A stretch of 64,000 bases of DNA from Epiperipatus broadwayi (lineage: Eukaryota > Onychophora > Udeonychophora > Euonychophora > Peripatidae). The notes under the pieces are model-generated. The model saw only the letters and a program-made list of their open reading frames with translations. It was not told where the DNA came from and ran no database searches. Below are positions 12,441 through 23,809 of this stretch, one piece after another. The position numbers and the translations under genes were made by a program. Location: the NCBI GenBank assembly GCA_028023455.1, contig JAQFVV010000112.1, forward strand, positions 2,418,001 to 2,482,000, read 5' to 3'. Each line of letters opens with the position of its first letter. The first letter of the stretch is position 1.

Positions 12441-13194
12441 GCAGATATTATATGTGTTCATAATAGTACATGTAATTAGATACACATGACATATGCATGT
12501 GTGTATGCAGGATGCTTCACTCACAGACAAAATAAATAAATAAATAATCAAATGGCTTAATTGCTTGAGAGTTCATAAGAAGTTTAAGCAATATGTTTGT
12601 GTTTATAAAATTATAATAATAAAAAAATTTTACTCGCCTTTTCTTTTAACTGAAAAGTGTTCATTATTAACTATTACAGCCAAATCCGATAGACTATTTT
12701 CAGAAATAGCTACAAAGAACAAACTGAAAATGAAGAACAAATTAATTAGATTTGCAAAAGTCTCAACCTAAAAACATTCCTGCAATTCTTATTATATGGG
12801 TACCATCCTCATTATTAATTTTTTATTCTACTCTAGCACCATCTATTGTTAGATTAAATAATCATATTGTATACCAAATGAGATAATACTATAAAATCAC
12901 CAGTCTCTACAGTTTCTCGCTTCTGTCTATACTTGTCATAAACTGAGATTACTAAATATAGAAACTGATTCAATGTCTGATCTATGTAATTATACAAGCA
13001 AGTTAGACTGAGTTTAAAACTAAGGTCTTTATTTTAATTTCAGTATATTAATATAAATAGTATAAAGATGTAAATGATAACTGTCAGATGCAAAAGTGCA
13101 TTAGTTCTCACTTTGAATTCTAGTCTTCATTAATGATGCAAAAAAAAGCAAAAATGGATCGGAGATGAAAATAAATTGAATTAGTTTTATATAG
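12441..13194. other. AT-rich non-coding stretch
   Basis: Nothing recognised. A 68-codon ORF at 12565-12771 is lysine-rich and without motif. Confidence 0.45.
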
Positions 13195-13499
13195 GGTTGT
13201 TATTTTGCCTAATTTACACAGAGGCAAAACTCTCCATGCAATAGCATCACTCAGTGCAAACCAGACTAATCAATGATTTCAAAAAAGATTTGTGCATAAA
13301 TTCCTATCTAGTGTCCTCTAATTTCCCCAGATTAGTTTAAAGCTTGTGGTTTTTATCAGTGAGGAGATTTGGATCTGAGAGCATTACTTTTAGTTAGGTC
13401 TTAGTATCTAATGCAACCATCCAGTAGCCACCATTTGCCTCTCTAGTTAACTAGAAAGCCTTGAGTCCAAAATGAAAACACAATGTTTTCAATTCAAAC

Positions 13500-13733
13500 T
13501 CATTTCCTTATATAATAATATAGATCTGAACTGAGTTCAGTACCTCTATATTTTCGTATCTTTGGTATTTTAGTAATGACAGTCTGTGAAATACTATTGG
13601 GCAGCATTGGTGTTAAACCATTAAACATTACATGATCACCATTCTTTATGCTTACACAAGCTGTTAACACTGAGACAAAACTCTTCATACAGTAGGACCA
13701 GTCAGTGCAATTGAGAGTAATCAATGGATGCAA
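13500..13733 (-). other. 77-codon ORF in family 3 repeat, left arm
   Basis: An open frame of 77 codons starting MHPLI and containing CVSIKN and ELSSDLY. Its partner on the other arm (14259-14492) has the same length, start and end, and by eye 46 of 77 residues agree. No known domain was recognised. Since the arms are homologous, the shared ORF may simply be inherited non-coding sequence; codon-level constraint has not been measured. Confidence 0.2.
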
Positions 13734-14258
13734 GATTTGTTCATAAAATCCCCATCTAATGACTACTCTTCCAATATCCCCAGGCTAATTTCTAGCTACT
13801 GGTTCTCATCAGTGCAGAGCCTTGGATTTGATAGCATGGCACCTAAATCTTAGAATCCAATGCAATCCTTTAGTAGCCACCTTTTACCTTTCTAGTTAAT
13901 CATAAAGCTTTGAGTCCAAAATGAAATTACAATAATCTTTTCAATTCAAGCACATTTGGTTGTATAATCATATAGATCTAAACTTAGTTCAGCATCTATA
14001 CGTTTTGGTGTCTTTGGTTTTTCAGTAACTATACAAGCAAATGAGCTTGAACATTATTATGTTTTCATTTGGGATTGAAAGATTTATAATTAACTAGAAA
14101 GGTAAAATGTGGCTGCTGGAGGGTTGCATTAGATTGTAAGATCTAGATGCAGTGCTCTCAAATCCAAGGCTCTTCATTGATGAAAGCCACAAGCTAGAAA
14201 CTAGTCTGGGTAGACTGGATGAGTAGACACTAGATAGGGATTTTATGTACAAACCTTC

Positions 14259-14492
14259 TTGCATCCATTGATTGCTCTGGCTTGCACTGAATGGTGCTAC
14301 AGTATGGAGAGCTTTGGCTTTATGTTAACAGATTGTGTAAGCATAAAAAATAATGATCATGTGATATCTAGTGGTTTAATACCAACCCTTTCCAATAGTA
14401 TTATGGTTATAGTGATTAATAAAAACCCAAAGACATTAAAATATATAGATGCTGAACTGAGTTCAGATCTATACGACTGTACAACCAAATGA
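14259..14492 (+). other. 77-codon ORF in family 3 repeat, right arm
   Basis: Counterpart of the ORF at 13500-13733 on the opposite strand of the palindrome. It starts MHPLI, keeps CVSIKN and ELSSDLY and ends in K after 77 codons. The third copy at 19855-20225 does not keep the frame open. Function unknown; a chance ORF retained in repeat DNA is the default reading. Confidence 0.2.
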
Positions 14493-14800
14493 ACTTGCAT
14501 TGAAAGCATTATTGTGTTTTCATTTTGGATTCAAAGGTTTATAGCTAACTGGAAAGATGAAATGTGGCTGCTGGAGAGTTGCATTAGATCCTAAGATCTA
14601 GGTGCAGTGCTCTCAGATCCAAGGCTCCTCATTGATGAAATCCATGAGCTAAAAACTAGTCTGGGGATATTAGATGAGTAGACACTAGATAGTAATTTTA
14701 TTCATAAACCTTGCATCCACCGATTATTCTGGCTTGCTCTAAATGGCACCACTGTATGGAGAGTTTTGCCTAATTTATTGCATGAAAGCAGGACATAGAT

Positions 14801-15285
14801 CTTTTAGCATTGCAATATGAAGATATTACAATTTTTTAAAGACATACTGAAATATTGTGAAAATATTATAGAAAGATCACAAAGAACAATTGATGTGCCT
14901 CAGCATGCTGGATGGATTGATATTAAACATACAGTTTTAATAATATATTTTCTTTGAACTGAATATATAAAATACATGCATAGGAAACTTGAGCATGATT
15001 TTTGAATCATAAAAAGATCCTATATATAGAGAGAGAGCAAGAAAAAATACTGCTTTTAATGAAAAATATGCAACAAAATAAAGTAAAGAGGTAACTGGAA
15101 AAATTTTGAATTTTTCAGAAATAAATTGTTGCTGCTCAAATAGATTTAAAAATAGCATTGCAATATTTATATATGTATTCATCATTTGTGGCTGTTTATG
15201 CAGTTGCTGATAACTCATCTTTGACTCTTTTTATTTTCTTTTTTGAATTAGAGCAGCCATATTTATTTATGAAAAGCTACTAATG

Positions 15286-15318
<33 letters not shown>

Positions 15319-15461
15319 ATTCTATTGTTGATTCTTTATTTAACATTTAGAGTGCTTTTAAGTCATAGTCTGGGGGAAGGTGATTTATTCCATTTCTTTA
15401 CATATACATTGATATTATATTTAATGTTTTCATAATTATATGATGTAAATAAGGTAGTTTT
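14801..15461. other. Non-coding, with (TG)n(TA)n tract
   Basis: Nothing recognised apart from a TG/TA dinucleotide microsatellite at about 15285-15318. A 93-codon minus-strand ORF at 14937-15218 has no motif I know. Confidence 0.5.
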
Positions 15462-15727
15462 TGAGTTAAACCGTTGTGTTATGTTTGCTTACTTCCCAAC
15501 ATTTTGATGAAATAGTATCTGCATTGTCAAGGTTAACCTTTCAAAGGAAAACTCTTACATCTCAAATAGTAATGACATTGAGATCTCATGATTTACTGCA
15601 CACCCAATCTCATTACTATTTGAGATCTAACAGTTTTTCTTTGAAAAGTTAACCATGATATTGGCGGTTGCTTTTTTCATCAAAACATTGAGAAGTAAGT
15701 AAAAATAACACATAGGTAATCCAAAAT
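15462..15727. repeat. Short inverted repeat (MITE-like)
   Basis: Imperfect arms of about 110-120 bases (15462-15580 and 15607-15727) flank a spacer of roughly 25 bases. Pairs include 'ctcaaatagtaatgacatt' with 'tctcattactatttgag', and 'cattttgatgaaa' with 'tttcatcaaaac'. No coding capacity. A hairpin-type nonautonomous DNA element is the likely nature; flanking target duplications are not clear. Confidence 0.75.
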
Positions 15728-16039
15728 TTTTTTTATTTATATATATTAAATGAGAAACATTTTCTAATGTTTTCTAGTGGACATTTAAAATGTAATATTG
15801 TTAAATATTTATTAATGTAAATAATCTGTCTCCTTGATTTCCACATGTTTCACTAACACTTCGCCTCATTGAGTATACAAATAAACTCAATGCTTTAAAA
15901 ATAAATATATTGCATGAAGCCAATTCTATATAATTCTGGATACTATTGTAATATAGTAATTATATGTAGTAGACATATAGATAGTTGTTAAGTGCTTATT
16001 ATTTATTACATTTGTTTTCAGTGTATTTTCTATAATGGT

Positions 16040-17040
16040 CGGGGTGTGGGAGATCAAAGGAGTCTTATTGTATCTGCACTACATGGTGCCACTAGGTTAC
16101 TCGAACCTAGAAAATTTATAGATTAGGCAGATACGTGTTGTTAAAGGTCCAATTTTTACATAGATATTTTACCACGGCCATCAGCCCTTGCCACTAGCTC
16201 ATGGAGTAGCAGAGGTTTAAAACAGATTTATTAAAATATATTTTTAATAAAGATTAAAAAGAATAAACTAGATCACTGCCAGTACTAATAACACAACAGA
16301 CTTTATTAACGCACATTTAAAATTGAGGGGAAAAATTTATATTTAGATTTTAACATTAATTTTTAAATATAAATTACTATTTTAAATAGTTCACACAGAT
16401 GGACATTTTAATAATATTTTACTTTAGCATGTTGAGTATAGATAGGTTACATAGATTCCACAGTTAATAACTTTTCAAAACAAATCATTCAATCTCAGAC
16501 TAAAAGTTCATAGCCAAATCAACGCCTACTTCAAGATATATAGTTGCAACCAATGCAATATGAAGATGCTAGCATAAAACCACATTGACAGGAATGTGCA
16601 TCTGACAGCATGATATTATTTGAAGGACATGATCCTCATCCAGTACAGGAATGTGCATCTGTCTGGCAAAGGAATCGTGTATATAAATTAATTAAAGAAG
16701 AATGCTACGTATGGGGGGGAGCGGTCTATCTGCTGACTTATAATCCCTGTTTGTAGAGCTAGAAGGTGTCAATGACACAGGGAATATGTCTGCGTCCATT
16801 GCAACGATATGATTACCTCTTTGGGGTCATGCATTCAGTTGGGCTCATTGCCCTGTATACTCAACATGCTTCACATTACATTGATATAAACACCCATATA
16901 TCCCTCCACCAGAATTGACCTAACTATGAGACAAATAGTCCAAAATTAAAACCCCTTAAACTAACATAAACTTAACAAATCTATATAGCTATCTACACCC
17001 AACTTAAATTTAATACATTTTAGTTAACAGATAGAAATAA
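16040..17040 (-). mobile_element. LTR-like block, family shared with 41602-43636
   Basis: The reverse complement matches the second half of the 41.6-43.6 kb insert. Examples are 'cgtatctgcctaatctataa' near 16125 against 'cgtatctgcctactctataa' near 43525; a 'ttctaggttcgag...ggcacc' block; 'ctggcagtg' with neighbouring 'gtgcgt..ataaa'; and 'aaatttaagttgggtgtaga' against 'aaatttaagtcgggcgtgaa'. Composition is less AT-rich than the surroundings. I infer a solo or partial LTR because no coding sequence is present and the family ends in a TA tract at the other copy. The left part of the family is not detectable here. Confidence 0.55.
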
Positions 17041-17969
17041 ATAACCTAGTTAAATACAAACATAAATAAATAATAATAAAAAAATAGAAATGATTGAAAT
17101 AGCAAACTTATATAAAAATAAATATTTATAATTGATTTAGAATTCTATTCTTGGTCAGATAAGATCCATTTTTTATATTACTTTTTTTTGGATTGATTAC
17201 TTATTGAAGTTATACTGTAATTATTTAAAAGAAAGTTCAATTGGTAAAAGTTTATACTTTACAGATTCTGCAGATTTAGAGGTCTATCTTCATGATCACT
17301 TACATAGATTGTGTATTCTTTTTTTTAAAAAATGAAGCCACTACTTGCCATTCCTTTTGGTCCATAACTGTCATAGGGAGGTCTCAGCTGGTTGTCCAGA
17401 AATTAAATCTATTGCAGACTTCTACATCGTGAAGCCTGCAATACAGCTATAGTTCATATGTAGATTCAAAGTCAGTGCTCCGACAACAATAATAATAATA
17501 ATCCTTTGGCTTTTATATTTTTATTAGCCTCTTATCAGCAAATCTTCGGATTCAATGAGCAAAACATCACTAATCCTCTCGTGTTTCATTTATGGTCCGT
17601 GCTGTGGTTTCATGCTTGCATTGGTCATTTAATTTCTTTTTATTCTCTTATCTGACCATTTAATTATTCAAGTGCCCCAAGGGCTAGTGTGCTTTAGAAC
17701 AATCATTTAATTAATAAAACAATCATTTCCATTTTCTAAGATTATAGAAATCAACATTATTTCTATTTTCAAAATATCAATCTTTATATTTTTACTTTTT
17801 TACAAAAAAAAAATACTTTCAAATATAGTTTTTCATCTGCGTGACAATATATACGTTAAATATAACTTTCACTTTTCAGTTTTTAAGTTAAGTTTTTTCT
17901 TTTTAATAAATCAATTTTTATTTATGAACTTAAGCTTTTATTTTAATTTTAAATTAATGTAATGGCATA
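17041..17969. other. AT-rich non-coding stretch
   Basis: Nothing recognised. A short (ATA)n tract occurs near 17487-17502. Confidence 0.45.
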
Positions 17970-18111
17970 TTGTATACCATTACATTACTAATATATATAT
18001 ATATACACACACAAATTCTCTATATTTGTATATCAGTTTATTGTATACCATTACATTACTAATATATATATATATACACACACAAATTCTCTATATTTGT
18101 ATATCAGTTTA
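17970..18111 (+). repeat. Perfect tandem duplication, 71 bp x 2
   Basis: The 71-base unit beginning 'ttgtataccattacatta' and ending 'tatcagttta' is repeated exactly, 17970-18040 and 18041-18111, including an internal TA/CA dinucleotide tract. Absence of differences even in the dinucleotide tract indicates a very recent duplication or an assembly artefact. Confidence 0.95.
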
Positions 18112-19854
18112 TGAAATGTATGCATAATGAGATAGGATAGTCTGACTCTCTGCATTGGTGGATGGCTGTGATGTGGTGAAGTTGAGAGAGGCATTCAAAA
18201 ACACACATTTTTTTAGTGATTTCAAATAAAGAAAGACTCATTTTATTGATTGATAGTTTTACATATGAGTTTCTACAAGATTTTAATATTGATTGTGTGG
18301 TAGTTGGACATATATATATAATATCATGTAAAATTTACTAAGTCTATTTTAAATAATAATTGAACTGTGCTCTAGCTGCCATGTTCCATAACTTTGTGTA
18401 GTAAAAAAATGGACCATTTATACCATGTTTTAGAACTTTTTAGTTAGAGTTATCCAGAACAATAACAGCCAGAGAGAAAACATAAATCATCCAATATATT
18501 TTATTTTAAATTGATTTTTAAAGAACTGATATTAAGTTTATAAAATGAAGAGATTTCACTCACTTCTAAAACTTTATAATAAATAAAAATGTTATGTACA
18601 TAATGATAAATAATAATTTAGTATTGAATACATATAATGTCATATATATATAATGACTACGTTTATTAGAATAAATATAGATCAATACTGCTTTTAAATT
18701 AATTCAAAAATTTTAATAGCTAACCATATTAATATACTCCAGGAATATGAATTTTAATGATACAAAAATTAGTTTGTGATTCTAAATAATAAATGGCAAG
18801 ATGATTATATGCTTAACCATAGCACCCTTTTGCCCTACTATATAATACAATGTGCACATCCATATGTATATAAAAAAGGTGATTTTAAAATCAAAATTGT
18901 TTTTGACATTTCACACCAGTTTCTTTGCTTCAAAATCCAACTTTTACAGAATAGTCTGTTAAGAAATATAGTAACCCAATCTGATTTTGAAAACAAAAAT
19001 TCAAAGAGTTTGAATGCAATGTCAATTTTATCTTTAAAAATACCAATAGAAATTCAAAGAGTTTAAATGTTCCAGATTATTAGCAATTAAATTAAAGAGA
19101 GAATAAAAAAGCTGGATACATGTTGTAAAATCGAATAAATACTAGTAGTTCTTGTGAAATATTTTTCATTGTTGTAAGTTTACAAGTAGTTAAGGTTTTT
19201 TACACAATTTAATAATTTAATGTTTACGAGAGTCAAAAAAAAAAGTTTAATTTAAATTACAAAAAATTTAACTTGTGGAATTCATAAGAAAATCTCACAT
19301 ATGATGTTATCTATGATAATTTCATCATTGTTAAATTTTCCTTGTTCAGTGATATTTTTCACTTCCATTTTGACAGAGAGAAAAAAAGAACTCTGGGCGT
19401 TTTGGATATTGAAGGTGAAAAATAGGCTTCTACTACGTATGCAACAATTAATGTTTTTTTAGTTAAAATAGCTTTTTGAATTAATATAACATGTTACAAA
19501 AATGCTTTTCTGCTCCACTCAGACAATTTATTTAAAAGCATTTTCATAAGTTTAAATTGAATACTGATTTTAAAATATTTCCAATAGGTAAATAATATTA
19601 GCATCTAATTCCAATCCATGCAACAATTGGTACTTTTTTTATTATTTAAATAAACTTTTAGAATAAAAGCATAATATAAAAATATTTTTCCACTTCAAAT
19701 TATTTTTGTGATCTATATCTTGCAAATTAAAAAGTGATAACAATTCGTAAAAGTCAGAGCCTAGCAGGCTTTGACCCTTCTTTGGTTTTAAACATTGTCC
19801 TATTAATTTCAGTCTTATGTCTAAAGTTGATGGAGAAAAAACTTATAAAAATAT
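18112..19854. other. AT-rich non-coding stretch
   Basis: Nothing recognised on either strand. A 96-codon ORF at 18776-19066 has no identifiable domain. Confidence 0.45.
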
Positions 19855-20225
19855 AATAAAACCACTAAAATATCACATAATCACCATTCTTATGCTTACA
19901 CAAACTATTACAACAATAGAAAATTCTACATACAGCAGCCCTACTCAGTGCAAGCCTTAGTAATCAATGGATGCAAGAAGGTTTATGCATAAAATCCCTA
20001 TCTAGTATCTACTCATCCAATATCCTCAGTCTAGATTCTAAGATCTAGGTATAATGCTTTTAAATCCAAGACTCCTTTCTAATAAAAACCACAAGCTAGA
20101 AATTAGTCTGGGGATATTTGATGAGCAGGGACTAGATTGTGATTTTATACACAAACCTTCCATTCATGGGTTACTAAGGCTTGCACTTGGTGGCACTACT
20201 ATATGGAGAGTTTGCTATTGCTATA
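19855..20225. repeat. Family 3 repeat, head-to-head pair
   Basis: A plus-oriented partial unit (about 19855-20038: 'cagtgcaagcc', 'caatggatgcaagaag', 'tctagta') is joined to a minus-oriented partial unit (about 20039-20225: 'taagatctaggta', 'gggactagattg', 'tatggagagttt'). Same family as 13195-14800 with the same inverted arrangement but shorter. Confidence 0.75.
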
Positions 20226-21278
20226 AAAATAAAATATAGATGCCATTGTAATTCCAAAAGAAAATCAAAATGAAGATAGAAAGTAGAAAACAAAACATTC
20301 AAAATCAGTTTTGAGATGACCACACAAATCAATCCATGAAATAAAAATACATCTGTGTTCATCATTTGTTGATTCTTTAGACTGTTTACATGATGTCTTA
20401 TAATGCCATTTTCTGACTGAAACTGTAGCAAATTTTATTTCTTGAAGTAATATCTTTCTTAATTGTAACACTCCATTGTATTTTATTATTAGTTATACTT
20501 TACCAAACAAAAGCAATCAATGTCACATCTCATCATGGGATCATTGAAATAATCTTCATAACATGAACAGGATCAGTTTGTTACCATTCATTCACTTCAC
20601 ATGTATGATCCAATGAAGATATGATATTTACATTAGTAATTCAATAATGTTATGTCTGATAAGTTGACAAATGTCATTATATTTTTAAGCATATACAGTA
20701 TCTTTAAATAAAAGTTTTTAAATGCATTTGTGCTGCATCATTGGAGATTCAGATATTATTTCATTTTATGAGGATTAAATATCCTACTTTTTAATTGTTA
20801 AATACAATGGTAGCATAATGGAATATCACATTTCAATATTCAAAGTTCTGCATTTCCTTAAAAAAAAATAACTTAACTGGTAATGAACTTTTTTTTCTAT
20901 CACTGCTAGGATTTGAATAGTTTTAGAACCCTAATTACCAAACTAGAACCATTTATTGTGTATTTTAAATATATGTGTTTTATAGATCATTTTTTGAATT
21001 GGAAAAAATGATACAACCATCAACATACTATAAATCTAGAATCCAGAATGGAAAAATTCTTGTTTTTACATCAAACCTGTATGACATCTTGTGATAGCCA
21101 ATTTATGGAGACACCTACAGTTGTAATAGTTTTCATTTCAAATGTAGCAGATTTTCTATCTGTAGGCAGAAGCTGTATAATACAAATAAATTTTATTGAA
21201 TAGACAATTAATTTCAAACACTGCCATAGACCTGTTCAATTAACTGAATCAAATGACTTGACAAAATCAATAAAAGCA

Positions 21279-21310
<32 letters not shown>

Positions 21311-22110
21311 TAGAACTTGAAATCAAATTTAAAACAATATACTCAGTAAAATCACAATGTCAATAAAAGTTACATAAAGACCTGATTTATAATATAGTAA
21401 AATTCCATTGAGTCTATTATTTGTTCTACACTCAATAATTAATGTCTATTCTTCTAATTCATAAAGTTCTTTTTTAATTATGACTTTATTTCTGACACTT
21501 TAATTGCATTGGTCTGGCAACTAATAATATGTCTCTTCTATTTCTTGATTCTCTAAAACCCCAGCTAATAATCTATGACTGCAAATTTAACATTATCCTT
21601 AAAAATATATTTACTGAAATGGATAACAATAATATGTCAATCTTGTCTATTTTTTTTATTTTTAAAAATTGGAACAAAAGCAGGCTTCATCACGAATCCA
21701 TATATTTCTAAAAAAAATTCAACAGTTTTGAAGTTAACATATCACTACCATATTTTACAATTTTTCTTACATATTTTAACAGAAAATACAGTTTTCTATA
21801 ACCTTTTATTTTTAATAAAAGGTGGATTTGCTATTACGATTCTGATTATAATTTCTTTAGAATGAACTCAAAGGACCAACAAATAGAGAATCAAACAGGC
21901 AGTTTGCATATGAAACATTTAATGATGCTTATTTTTAAAAATAAATACAATTGAGTATTTTAACCCAAGTAATTATGATATAAGTATAAAATTAATTAAA
22001 AAAATTAGATATAAATCGAATCATTTAATGTTTTGTAGCTTTAACTTTCAATATATATAAACAATTTTTTTTGCATGTATGTTATGATAGGTGCTTATAT
22101 ATACTTCTAT
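20226..22110. other. AT-rich non-coding stretch
   Basis: Nothing recognised except a (TA)n(TG)n tract at about 21278-21311. ORFs at 20174-20431, 20265-20471 and 21575-21865 show no motifs. Confidence 0.45.
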
Positions 22111-22114
22111 TATT

Positions 22115-22200
22115 AAATTTCTGAAGAAGACTAATGGATAGTTGAAACTGTTGGCTAGTTTTGAATGTTTGAAGTAATAAAATATTGTATTTGTATTATG
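22115..22200 (+). ncRNA. Hammerhead-core-like motif and retroelement tail
   Basis: CTGAAGA (22121-22127) fits the hammerhead CUGANGA box. It is followed by a 5-bp stem II (22129-22133 with 22139-22143, loop atgga) and then GAAAC (22144-22148). Downstream is a 'gtaataaaatattg' AT-rich tail that could be a polyadenylation region. The outer stems and cleavage-site context were not established. Such cores occur in Penelope-like and other animal retroelements; here no neighbouring coding remnant was found, so the parent element is unknown. Confidence 0.35.
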
Positions 22201-23809
22201 TAAAGTTCACATAAGATTGTTAGTAGCATGTGTTTGTATTAGTAAAAAAAGTTGCAAAGTTAATTAACTTTTAGAAATAAGAAAATGCTTTTTTTTTTAA
22301 ATAAACTTTTAACATTTCTAAAATGTAAACAACAATTTAAAAGGTTATTTGCTTGTGTATTTAATAATAAATACATTTGACATTAGTTTTTAATTAGTGT
22401 ATTTGAATTAATATTGATGTCATTTACAAGATCGTTTGCTTTTATATTAATTATATATGTATGTGTATATTGATAAGGATGTAATATCAAGGTAATTTAA
22501 AATATCGAAAAAAATTTACAGCTGCTTTACAAAAAGTACATTGTGTATTAAATTGGAAAATTAAAAGAATAAAAATATATGGGTCTTAGTTAAGTCATCT
22601 GGATTTTGCAACGATGTGGTTGTTTTGTAAATAATAATGCTTTATAGTTTCAAGAAGTATTGTAAGAATTATCAGATAAAAACCAGAAAGTAGAACTAAA
22701 AATTAATACTAAAAAAACTAATGTTCAATGAATTTTCACAGAAGAAGAAAATAATGATTGTAATCATGAATTAGATTAAATAAATAATTGCAAATATGTT
22801 GCTCAGAATATAGAAACATAATGGATTAAATTAACCATAATATTAAATATGGATGGAATGCTTTTGGTAGTAATAGCTTTAGAAAATATGTCTACATACT
22901 TCAAAAGGTAAGATTTTTAATAGGTGTGCTTTACCATTTTTTTGCAAATAAATCTGAGATTTGAACATTTAACAGAAGACTCAAACAGAGGAGAAATTGT
23001 ATTGGAAATAACAAGAAGAAATCTAAATCTATGAATAAGAGAACAAACAGGTTTTACTGATGTTATTGAAAGATTTAAGAGATTGAAATGTAGATGAACT
23101 GAATAAGTTGCTAGAAAAGATGATAACAGATATCTAATTGAAGTCTTTTTGCAGTTATGTAAATTTATATTTTTTTGAAATAGAATATACCTATTCATTT
23201 ATAGTTACATATATTATTAAATGTAAAGTTTAGATAATAATTATTGTTTTATTTATGCAACACAAAATAAATTTCAGAACTTTATATATTAGCAATTGCA
23301 CTTTATTCTAGCATCATCTATTATAATCTTCAATTCTCAGTTGTTACCAGATTATAGTACAAATTAATTTTATCCCAGACTATTTTCTACTTTTTATTTT
23401 TATAAATGCCAGTTTGAAATTTAGAATAGAAATCCATAGTTTTATATCTGACAGCATCTTTAATTTGTTTCTGTTATCAAACTTTCAGCTTAAAATTTAA
23501 AAAAAATTCATGAGATTTAGATCCTAAGCCAATCTGTTTGTATAGATGTATAATTCTAATACCAAGCCAATGACTAAATTGTAATAGCCTTAATTCTACT
23601 TTAATTGTAGAGTCCTTTTTTAAGAAACCAGAAACATTAATTATTGTTTTAACTGGTTTGTTTCCCCATTTGTTTGCTTGTATTTGTAAGATTGTTTTTA
23701 TAATCAGTTTTTTTATACACTTTAATTTATTCTTTTTGTCTGTATCAGATCTTGTAACTCAATTTTCACCCACTTTCAAATCTAGTTGAAATTTTGCATA
23801 TATATATAT
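22201..23809. other. AT-rich non-coding stretch
   Basis: Nothing recognised. A 93-codon minus ORF at 22917-23198 has no motif. A short TA tract ends at 23809, where the next block begins. Confidence 0.45.

Larger units (their letters stand above)
13195..14800. repeat. Tandem-inverted repeat cluster, family 3
   Basis: Two plus-oriented units (about 13195-13735 and 13736-14030) are followed by two minus-oriented units (about 14031-14520 and 14521-14800), so the whole is a large imperfect palindrome centred near 14030. Landmarks on the minus-oriented side are 'ggctgctggag', 'ttgcattagat', 'aagatctagatgcag', 'ccaaggctc', 'gtagacactagatag', 'gcatccattgatt' and 'gtatggagag'. A smaller head-to-head pair of the same family is at 19855-20225. 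Each half carries one 77-codon ORF in corresponding position. Confidence 0.85.
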
